NCBI GenBank assembly: GCA_910584735.1
Contig: CAJUBM010000086.1
Span: forward strand, 1-12,301
Length of the DNA stretch: 12,301 nt
From: an uncultured Muribaculaceae bacterium
Lineage (GTDB): Bacteria; Bacteroidota; Bacteroidia; Bacteroidales; Muribaculaceae
Direction: 5' to 3'
Shown: positions 7,858 to 12,301 of the stretch, piece after piece
Position numbering within the stretch: position 1 is the stretch's first letter
How the letters are laid out: each line of letters starts with the position of its first letter
Notes under the pieces: generated by a model
The model's database searches: none
The model's input: the letters and a program-made list of their open reading frames with translations, nothing else
What the model was told of the DNA's origin: nothing
Translations under genes and position numbers: made by a program

Positions 7858-7900
7858 TAGTGGCGCCGGACCTCCGGGACGGCAGGCCACCCGAAGAGGC
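7858..7900 (-). repeat. REP-like repeat, copy 2
   Basis: The reverse complement of this stretch is identical over 43 bases to 1-43. It forms the core of the left arm of the inverted pair. Identity with copy 1 ends on the outer side at the C/T difference next to 7858, which marks one boundary of the mobile or conserved core. Confidence 0.8.
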
Positions 7901-7961
7901 GGAGCTTAGAAAAGGCAGCTATTCTTTATATTGGAGTTAGCATTTTTAATTCGGCTTTCCT

Positions 7962-8003
7962 TCTTCGGGTGGCCTGCCGTCCCGGAGGTCCGGCGCCACT
8001 ATA
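7962..8003 (+). repeat. REP-like repeat, copy 3
   Basis: This copy has the same orientation as copy 1. It matches copies 1 and 2 from TCTTCGGGTGG through GCCACTA, but diverges at the outer CCT (GCC in the others). It forms the right arm of the inverted pair, on the glutaminase-like gene's side. Confidence 0.8.
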
Positions 8004-8019
8004 AAGTTACTTCAGATTG

Positions 8020-8060
8020 ACAGAAAGCCGCCATGGGTCGTGCCCACGGCGGCTTTCTGT
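8020..8060 (-). terminator. Hairpin terminator after the glutaminase-like gene
   Basis: ACAGAAAGCCGCC pairs with GGCGGCTTTCTGT (13 bp). After one mismatch, TGGG pairs with CCCA around a 5-nt loop. It lies about 30 bases past the stop codon on the minus strand. The T-rich part is mostly within the stem rather than after it, so termination strength is uncertain. Confidence 0.65.
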
Positions 8061-8089
8061 ATTATTCCTGGGGGTGGAATAGTTGTGTC

Positions 8090-9019
8090 TTAGTCGTTTA
8101 CGAATTTCACGCGGGAAGAGGCGAAGACTGACAGGTTGAGGCGTGTGGCAATCTCTCTGATTGCCTGTGCGGCCTTCACGCTCACTCCGGCGGGATTCAG
8201 TTCGGGAGCATAGGCGGCGATGGCCATAGTGCCGGGAATGATGCCTAAGATGCTGCCGCCGAACGATGTCTTTGCGGGGATGCCTGTGGAAACAAGCCAC
8301 GGGGTATTCATCTTGTGGGGGCCTTTTGCTGCCATAAGCCCTACGATGTTCTGCGTGATAGCGCCGTCAAAGACCACATTGCCTGAGAACGGATTGACGC
8401 CATCGGCTGCAATCGTGGCACCCATCTTTGCAAGCTGCTCGGTGGATGCTTTCATTGCCAAGGCTTTCAGGTACAGGTTGATTGCGAGAGAGGCATCATC
8501 GTAGAGATAATATCCGTCTGCGGCCAGTGTGTCGGTCAACTTTGTGTCGGCTGCTTCTTTAACGAGATATTCGTAGACCTTGTCGTCAAGTTCGGGGGCG
8601 GACCCCATGAGGTCGATCATGCGGTTCTCATACAGGTTCCATTTCGATTCGGGGTCACCCGTAGGTTCTATGGCAGAGAAAGCCCGGATGCCGTGGGCGC
8701 TGAAGCCCAGCCCTTTCGGTTTCTCCGGCATTTTATGGCAGGGGCATGTGCCTGATTTCTTTACCACCTCGGCTACGGTGTTCTGCGAGAAGAGAATTGA
8801 TGAAAGGGGCACTTTCATGATGGAGCCCATAGGCGCCTTTACATCAGTGTCGGCCTTGTTGATTACGGTGCCATCGGGGAGTGCCACTGAAATGCCGAAC
8901 TTCCCGGCTTCCGCTCCGATATTACGAGGATTTATAGTGCCTTCTTTTTCAGATTTAACGGCTTCATAAGCCTCGTCAACCGCCTTACGAAGGTCGGAAA
9001 GTGAGATTTTACGTTCCAT
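8090..9019 (-). CDS. glsA: Glutaminase-like protein with a divergent active site
   Basis: A member of the SxxK-type glutaminase family (glutamine to glutamate plus ammonia, cytoplasmic), 309 residues, the usual length. The nucleophile motif S66-I-M-K69 is intact, and the C-terminal half keeps the family pattern: LAKMGATIAADGVNP (197-210), GIPAK (246-250), then GGSILGIIPG and the closing NPAGVSVKA. From memory of the family, several conserved residues are changed. The VNAGAI region appears as FSAHGI (106-111), the Asn after the conserved Glu (about E155) is lost, and the Tyr of the Met-Tyr motif is replaced near KGPHKMN (232-238). Activity is therefore doubtful. CPC at 92-94 is unusual. The start at 9019 is chosen over an in-frame TTG four codons upstream. 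The gene symbol is by family only; it may be a paralogue with another substrate. Confidence 0.72.
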   Translation of the reverse strand: MERKISLSDLRKAVDEAYEAVKSEKEGTINPRNIGAEAGKFGISVALPDGTVINKADTDVKAPMGSIMKVPLSSILFSQNTVAEVVKKSGTCPCHKMPEKPKGLGFSAHGIRAFSAIEPTGDPESKWNLYENRMIDLMGSAPELDDKVYEYLVKEAADTKLTDTLAADGYYLYDDASLAINLYLKALAMKASTEQLAKMGATIAADGVNPFSGNVVFDGAITQNIVGLMAAKGPHKMNTPWLVSTGIPAKTSFGGSILGIIPGTMAIAAYAPELNPAGVSVKAAQAIREIATRLNLSVFASSRVKFVND

Positions 9020-9034
9020 ATATACTTTCAAGTT

Positions 9035-9074
9035 GTTAGTTTCTAACTTTGTTTCTATATTAGAACGTATCTAA
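9035..9074. promoter_or_regulatory. Two short inverted repeats upstream of the glutaminase-like gene
   Basis: GTTAG-TTT-CTAAC (9035-9047) and TTAGA-ACGTA-TCTAA (9060-9074) share the arms TTAG and CTAA and lie within 55 bases upstream of the start codon. They could be operator half-sites or small leader hairpins. No -7 box for the glutaminase-like gene was found, so this gene may be read from prmA upstream. Confidence 0.3.
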
Positions 9075-9095
9075 CGGCTGAAATGTTTCCGATGT

Positions 9096-9761
9096 TTAGA
9101 AGGCGCAGCCGATGCGTAGGGCGGCGAAATGGAGGTCGGGAAGCCGGGGATTCTCCGGGATTTTGGAGGAACTTACGGGTCGGAAAGTGTAGCCTGCGAT
9201 TATATGCGAGGAGAAGCGTCGCCCGGTGGCCAGGGTTATACCTAAACCTATAGACCCGTAGAAGCCTGTCTGGTCGGCTGAGTCATAAAGGTGGTTGAAC
9301 GAGATTCCGAGGCGTAGATCCATGAAACACAGGCGTGGGCGCGATGAGAATGAGGTACGCAGCATGGCGTAGACAGGATAGCAGCGCGAGGAATTGTTCA
9401 TCATAGTGTTTACGCCCGCACCCACGCCGAGAAATCTTAGGGCATGCCCCTTGTATCCCAGATAGGCGTGGAGGTCAAGGAATGTCATGTCGTTTGCCGT
9501 GAGGTCTATCCCAGTTCCTAAATCGGCTCCCCATGAGAAATGCCCCAGCAGGGCATCTTCGGCCTTTCCTCCGAATATAGAGGGGGGGACGGATGTTTCT
9601 TCCGATGTGTTGTCGGATGTATCTCCCTCCGTTTCGATTGTAGTCACGGTAATGGTCTCGGTCTCTGTAACAGTTGTGGTGGTTTGCGCATAGGCGCGTT
9701 GGGATGCTGCGTACGCACCTATGATAACCGCTATAGATATAAGGAGTCTCAGAAAGCTCAT
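9096..9761 (-). CDS. Predicted small outer-membrane beta-barrel protein, family not recognised
   Basis: This 221-residue protein is predicted to be exported. A signal peptide (hydrophobic core about 4-18, cleavage likely after AYA at 25) is followed by a Thr/Glu/Val-rich linker (26-57: TTTTVTETETITVTT). The remainder (about 68-221) alternates short amphipathic beta strands with Gly-rich turns, such as FLGVGAGVNTMM and YGSIGLGITLATGRRF, and ends in phenylalanine, as outer-membrane barrels typically do. By size it would be an 8- to 10-strand barrel. The gene starts 22 bases after prmA stops, so they are probably co-transcribed. The linker between signal and barrel is unusual and could lie in the periplasm or be proteolytically removed. 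I do not recognise a named family. Confidence 0.65.
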   Translation of the reverse strand: MSFLRLLISIAVIIGAYAASQRAYAQTTTTVTETETITVTTIETEGDTSDNTSEETSVPPSIFGGKAEDALLGHFSWGADLGTGIDLTANDMTFLDLHAYLGYKGHALRFLGVGAGVNTMMNNSSRCYPVYAMLRTSFSSRPRLCFMDLRLGISFNHLYDSADQTGFYGSIGLGITLATGRRFSSHIIAGYTFRPVSSSKIPENPRLPDLHFAALRIGCAF

Positions 9762-9783
9762 ATGTATGATGGGGATTGTATTT

Positions 9784-10638
9784 TCAGGGGCGGTATTCCA
9801 GCCTCAGACAGGCCCAGCTATCACCTTTCACGGAGTGTGACGCCTCTACAAATCCGAGCGGTGAGGCCGTGTGCATTATTACCGGGATGTCGGCCTCATA
9901 GAAGCCGCTTAGAAGCACCGTGGCTCCCGGCTTCAGGGAGGATGCGTATGCTGCGAGGTCGCCTGTGATGATGTTGCGGTTTATGTTGGCGATGAATATG
10001 TCGGTTTTCGGCACTTCGGGGAGTTTCGACGCATCGCCGAGGATTACGCGTATTGACGGCTGTCCGTTGGAAACCACATTCTCGCGGGCATTTATCTCAG
10101 CTGCAGGGTCTATCTCTATAGCTGTTACGGGCGATGCTCCCCGCATTGCCGCAAGTATCGCGAGTATCCCCGTGCCTGTGCCCATGTCTATCACCGATTT
10201 TCCTTGCAGGTCCATATCCATCAGAGCTTCTATAATCAGCGATGTGGTGGCGTGGTGGCCTGTTCCGAACGCCATCTTGGGGTCTATCGAGATGTCATAT
10301 TCGCATTTTGGATAGTCGGTGTGGAACGAACTGTGTATAACGCATCTGTCGCCTACGACTATAGGCTGGAAGTAATGTTTCTCCCATTCATGGTTCCAGT
10401 CCTGCCCCTCCACGGTTTCTGTAGAATAGCTTATCTTGGTGTCGGGCAGGGGGAAGTCGGATATTATAGCCTTGACCGCCTCGGAATCGAATAGTTCTTT
10501 TTTGATGTAGGCGGTGAGCCCCCGGCTGTCGGGGACGAAACTTTCATAGCCGGCATCGGCCAATAAGGCGGCCATGATGTCGGAGGCGGTTTCGGAGGCG
10601 GGGGTGGTTTCCACCCGCAGGCTTATGTAGTCGTTCAT
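9784..10638 (-). CDS. prmA: Ribosomal protein L11 methyltransferase
   Basis: Cytoplasmic SAM-dependent enzyme that methylates lysines and the N-terminus of ribosomal protein L11. It has 284 residues, slightly short but normal for Bacteroidetes. The N-terminal substrate-recognition domain covers about 1-75. The conserved family motif DPKMAFGTGHHATT is at 119-132, a variant of the usual DPG.AFGTG.H.TT. SAM motif I is DMGTGTGILA (151-160), and the acidic loop IEIDPAAEINARENV (174-188) would hold the SAM ribose. ANIN (217-220) and LSGFYE (243-248) are the last two hallmark motifs. Its own -7 box overlaps the end of the upstream 95-residue gene, so it can be transcribed separately. Confidence 0.93.
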   Translation of the reverse strand: MNDYISLRVETTPASETASDIMAALLADAGYESFVPDSRGLTAYIKKELFDSEAVKAIISDFPLPDTKISYSTETVEGQDWNHEWEKHYFQPIVVGDRCVIHSSFHTDYPKCEYDISIDPKMAFGTGHHATTSLIIEALMDMDLQGKSVIDMGTGTGILAILAAMRGASPVTAIEIDPAAEINARENVVSNGQPSIRVILGDASKLPEVPKTDIFIANINRNIITGDLAAYASSLKPGATVLLSGFYEADIPVIMHTASPLGFVEASHSVKGDSWACLRLEYRP

Positions 10639-10639
10639 C

Positions 10640-10702
10640 TTGCGTAACAGGTTATCCCAGGCTCCCGGTTAGTTGGGCCTGTGGTAATATTACGCAAAAT
10701 TA
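10640..10702 (-). promoter_or_regulatory. prmA promoter and structured leader
   Basis: On the minus strand, TAATTTTG (10695-10702) matches the -7 consensus TAnnTTTG and overlaps the stop codon of the upstream gene. An 8-bp inverted repeat, TTGCGTAA (10640-10647) with TTACGCAA (10690-10697), spans the whole gap to the prmA ATG and shares bases with the -7 box. Inner CAGG/CCTG pairing is possible. It may be an operator, or simply leader structure. Confidence 0.4.
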
Positions 10703-10987
10703 ACGTTTCTTTTCGGAACTTCTGAATAAAGAAGCAATCTTTTTGAAGGTGCGGTAGGAGAAAAATGCGATTTGCCCGTAGCCAATCATAGTGTCGAAAT
10801 TTCGGAGCCACAATGGCAGACGGCTATGTCGTTCCTGGTTTGCATGGGAGATTTCGTTGACAAGATGTCCCTTCTCAAGGCGTAGCTTGAGGTCGTTTAC
10901 CATAAGCCTGTAGCGTAGCTCCTTTAACGTATATCCCTTGAATGGCTTGCAGGATATCTGGCAGGTGTTTTCGGTGGATTGTGTCAT
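10700..10987 (-). CDS. Small basic protein of unknown function in the YtxH/holin-like cluster
   Basis: This 95-residue protein is not recognised as a named family. The N-terminal third contains two cysteines (C9, C13) and a Lys/Arg/Leu-rich helical region (about 20-42: LKELRYRLMVNDLKLRLEKG). A moderately hydrophobic stretch near 68-80 (IGYGQIAFFSY) may touch or cross the membrane, and the tail is basic (FRSSEKKR). It lies 47 bases after the holin-like gene on the same strand and probably belongs to that unit. Its place next to small membrane proteins suggests a role at the inner membrane; this is inference from position only. Confidence 0.6.
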   Translation of the reverse strand: MTQSTENTCQISCKPFKGYTLKELRYRLMVNDLKLRLEKGHLVNEISHANQERHSRLPLWLRNFDTMIGYGQIAFFSYRTFKKIASLFRSSEKKR

Positions 10988-11034
10988 AATTGCCTGTGGG
11001 GATGGTGGGTTATGTTGTTGCCGGAGGATAGTGT

Positions 11035-11421
11035 TCAGTTGTTTTCTTCCGAATCATCGATGCCGTCCTCTTTGAATATAAGCTGGCTTACGAAGCGGGC
11101 TACGGGATTGAAAATCAGCGGTTGCCTAAACAATACAATCAGCCCTAACAGCAGGAAGTATATACCTCCGACTATGGCCCAGGCTGCAATCGGATGCAGG
11201 CACATTGAGAAAAGCTCAATCAGCGCCCCTGATATGAATACCAGCCCGATGATGCCTAAGAGCATACATACGATGCTTAGCAGCAGAGCGCCCATCAGCA
11301 TGGTTAGGCGTTCGGCAAGGGTAAGTTTTGATTTTTCGATGTATAGCTTCAGCAACGTGTGCAGACGGCTTTTAAGAGCCGTAAGTTTCTCCGCCGAAAA
11401 CATCCCGCTGTTTAGAATCAT
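11035..11421 (-). CDS. Holin-like membrane protein (Phage_holin_3_6 / PF07332 type)
   Basis: This 128-residue inner-membrane protein has two membrane segments (about 41-66 and 77-98), a basic helical N-terminus (LKSRLHTLLKLYIEKSKLTLAERLTML) and an acidic C-terminal end (EDGIDDSEENN). This layout fits the PF07332/DUF1469 group, which is named after holins but occurs widely as a chromosomal gene next to YtxH genes in Bacteroidetes, with no phage nearby. There are no lysis or phage genes in the window, so a role in lysis is unlikely. An envelope-stress or membrane-organisation role is more plausible but unproven. A second possible start is Met7. Confidence 0.75.
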   Translation of the reverse strand: MILNSGMFSAEKLTALKSRLHTLLKLYIEKSKLTLAERLTMLMGALLLSIVCMLLGIIGLVFISGALIELFSMCLHPIAAWAIVGGIYFLLLGLIVLFRQPLIFNPVARFVSQLIFKEDGIDDSEENN

Positions 11422-11477
11422 GATTGAAAATGTTGGGGGATAGCTGTAAGAGAGTAAGATGATGAATGAAAAAGAGC

Positions 11478-11510
11478 GGTTCCGGCATCCTGTGGGAGGA
11501 GACCGGAGCC
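11478..11510 (-). terminator. Hairpin between the YtxH genes and the holin-like gene
   Basis: On the minus strand GGCTCCGG pairs with CCGGAACC (8 bp with one wobble, 17-nt loop), followed by GCTCTTTTT. This looks like a moderate terminator or attenuator that would lower transcription of the holin-like gene relative to the YtxH pair. Confidence 0.45.
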
Positions 11511-11525
11511 GTAGTCTCTTGGAGA

Positions 11526-11576
11526 TTGTCTAAAATTTTCTTAATGTAATAATCTTGTGGGAAGAATATTAGACAA
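11526..11576. repeat. Inverted repeat downstream of the second YtxH gene
   Basis: TTGTCTAA (11526-11533) and TTAGACAA (11569-11576) are perfect 8-bp inverted arms around an AT-rich middle; further TTCTT/AAGAA pairing is possible. It may be a processing hairpin or a protein-binding site in front of the holin-like gene. Confidence 0.35.
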
Positions 11577-11597
11577 CCTTTTAATGCTTATGGGGGA

Positions 11598-11804
11598 TTA
11601 GTTCTCCTTTATCTCGGCAGCAATCTGGTCGACGATCGCATCCAGTTCCTCCTCTTTAGAGGATTTGCAGATACCGTATTTGCGAAGGAGGGTCTTGATC
11701 TGGGCGCGCATGTCTTCCCCTTTTTCAGGGGCTAATAGGAGTGCGGCTCCCGCGCCTACGATGGCGCCGCCGAGGAAAGCATAAAGTAAGTTAAGTGGTC
11801 TCAT
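11598..11804 (-). CDS. YtxH-domain small membrane protein, copy 2
   Basis: This 68-residue inner-membrane-anchored protein has one N-terminal membrane segment (about 5-26). It contains the YtxH signature: Gly-rich helix GGAIVGAGAALLLAP, then EKGEDMRAQI. The rest is a charged helix (KSSKEEELDAIVDQIAAEIKEN), probably a cytoplasmic coiled coil. YtxH proteins are linked to general stress in Firmicutes; the role in Bacteroidetes is not settled. It is a clear paralogue of the upstream gene, sharing GGA-VGA and AP-KGED-R, and lies 62 bases after it, so they are probably co-transcribed. Confidence 0.8.
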   Translation of the reverse strand: MRPLNLLYAFLGGAIVGAGAALLLAPEKGEDMRAQIKTLLRKYGICKSSKEEELDAIVDQIAAEIKEN

Positions 11805-11826
11805 ATCGTTATTCGTGTTTCAATAT

Positions 11827-11851
11827 CGGGTGCAGGTGCCCCCTGCACCCG
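11827..11851. repeat. Perfect 10-bp hairpin between the two YtxH genes
   Basis: CGGGTGCAGG and CCTGCACCCG form a 10-bp perfect stem with a TGCCC loop. The octamer ATCGTTAT flanks it on both sides as a direct repeat (11805-11812 and 11856-11863). No T-run follows on the minus strand, so it is more likely an mRNA-stabilising or REP-like element than a terminator. The flanking direct repeat could be an insertion footprint. Confidence 0.5.
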
Positions 11852-11866
11852 TGTTATCGTTATGTT

Positions 11867-12064
11867 TTATTTTTTGGCTACTTCCTGAAGTTCCTCGACC
11901 AGGCGGTCAAGCTTGGCTTTTTTCAGACGGATGCCTTTCGATTCGAGATAGTCTACGATGTCATCGCGGAGGTCTTCCCCTTTCTTGGGGGCGAAAAGCA
12001 GTCCGAGTGAGGCGCCTACCAGGGCACCGCCTACAACTGCCAGAACGATATCCAGATTTTTCAT
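11867..12064 (-). CDS. YtxH-domain small membrane protein, copy 1
   Basis: This 65-residue inner-membrane-anchored protein is the first gene of its unit. It has a membrane segment at about 5-25 with the YtxH pattern GGALVGASLGLLFAP, followed by KKGEDLRDDI and a charged helix to the end (LKKAKLDRLVEELQEVAKK). It is the closest relative in the window of the next gene, pointing to a tandem duplication. A Bacteroidetes-type promoter lies about 120 bases upstream. Its function is not known beyond a likely link to stress or envelope maintenance. Confidence 0.8.
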   Translation of the reverse strand: MKNLDIVLAVVGGALVGASLGLLFAPKKGEDLRDDIVDYLESKGIRLKKAKLDRLVEELQEVAKK

Positions 12065-12183
12065 AATGTAAGAGTTGGATGTTGTTAGTAAATAATTTTA
12101 TCCTTATAACACCATGATTTCTCCGATGGTTCAACGACTGTTCATATTTTTGTCGCCAAAAAAACGTTAAACATAGTGATGTG

Positions 12184-12191
12184 CAAATATA
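12184..12191 (-). promoter_or_regulatory. Bacteroidetes-type -7 box for the YtxH/holin-like cluster
   Basis: On the minus strand this reads TATATTTG, a full TAnnTTTG match, facing the YtxH genes. Transcription would begin near 12177, giving a leader of about 113 nt. Confidence 0.5.
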
Positions 12192-12234
12192 AACTAAAAA
12201 AGTAGAAGTGCGATGATTTTTACTTGGAAAAGGC

Positions 12235-12251
12235 GTAACTTTGTAAGTTAC
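12235..12251 (+). promoter_or_regulatory. Rightward -7 box inside a perfect inverted repeat
   Basis: GTAACTT-TGT-AAGTTAC is a perfect 7-bp inverted repeat that contains TAACTTTG (12236-12243), an exact TAnnTTTG match on the plus strand. It points out of the window, so the gene it serves lies to the right. The overlap suggests a repressor site placed directly on the promoter, or a start-site hairpin. Confidence 0.4.
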
Positions 12252-12301
12252 ATTACTACTGGTGCGATAAAATCGCGTTAGTTTAGAAATCATCAAATAA
12301 A

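Larger units (their letters stand above)
7842..8017. repeat. Inverted pair of REP-like repeats (BIME- or MITE-like, 176 bases)
   Basis: Arms 7842-7897 and 7962-8017 are inverted repeats of 56 nt with a single mismatch (7848 against 8011), around a 64-nt AT-rich spacer with no gene or clear promoter. The unit sits exactly between the two terminators of the convergent lipoprotein and glutaminase-like genes. Paired inverted REPs are the usual form of BIMEs; long terminal repeats on a small non-coding unit would also fit a MITE. No target-site duplication is evident at its ends. Confidence 0.75.

Noticed and set aside
7842..8017. An invertible promoter (inverton), given the long inverted repeats
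   Set aside because: The spacer has no full TAnnTTTG match, and both flanking genes end here rather than start, so inversion would have no gene to switch. No recombinase gene is in the window.
8090..9031. Start of the glutaminase-like gene at the upstream TTG (MKVYMER)
   Set aside because: The ATG four codons later begins MERKIS, which fits the family N-terminus; TTG has no supporting ribosome site.
9582..9588. Run of seven G (C on the coding strand) in the predicted barrel protein as a phase-variation tract
   Set aside because: Seven is short for frequent slippage, and it encodes an ordinary Val-Pro-Pro; kept only as a note.
11035..11421. Prophage remnant, because of the holin-like protein
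   Set aside because: There are no endolysin, structural, integrase or attachment sequences nearby, and this family is common on Bacteroidetes chromosomes beside YtxH genes.

Overview
The window looks like chromosomal DNA from a gut Bacteroidales bacterium, most likely Muribaculaceae or a near relative. This rests on three things: tandem DUF4493/PCMD-type surface lipoproteins, which are typical of that group; Bacteroidetes-style -7 promoter boxes (TAnnTTTG) upstream of several genes; and general lack of Shine-Dalgarno sequences. The family-level placement is inference. No rRNA, tRNA, CRISPR array, transposase or phage structural gene was seen.

Layout: (1) 1-160 holds one copy of a GC-rich palindromic repeat and a perfect 23-bp hairpin. 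(2) 161-1213 (-) is a ROK-family sugar kinase, probably a glucokinase. (3) 1214-1712 is an AT-rich divergent promoter region. (4) 1713-7780 (+) is a three-gene operon of exported lipoproteins that are paralogues of one another. Genes 1 and 3 have the full architecture: lipoprotein signal, DUF4493, an unnamed 'GF' module, an FN3-like domain and PCMD. Gene 2 stops after the GF module and carries a run of nine G early in its coding sequence. (5) 7781-8089 separates convergent genes. It has one hairpin terminator on each side, and between them two copies of the palindromic repeat in inverted orientation (56-nt arms with one mismatch, 64-nt spacer). (6) 8090-12064 (-) reads leftwards from two YtxH-like genes through a holin-like membrane protein (PF07332 type), a 95-residue unknown, prmA, a small predicted outer-membrane barrel protein and a glutaminase-like gene. 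(7) 12065-12301 holds the promoter for the YtxH genes and, facing the other way, a promoter-like box inside a perfect inverted repeat that probably serves a gene beyond the window.

How the parts may work together: the three lipoproteins probably go to the cell surface as a set, perhaps for glycan or host adhesion. This is inferred from PCMD and FN3-like modules and from a shared SRAA motif that resembles the processing site of type V pilins. The YtxH/holin-like/unknown cluster resembles small envelope or stress membrane-protein groups common in Bacteroidetes. The kinase, prmA and glutaminase-like gene are housekeeping-type neighbours. The glutaminase-like protein seems to lack several residues expected in an active glutaminase.

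Points most worth a second look: the exact repeat family at gene ends; the lipoprotein trio with its shared unnamed module; the G9 tract, where a one-base slip either way gives an early stop; and the divergent active site of the glutaminase-like protein.
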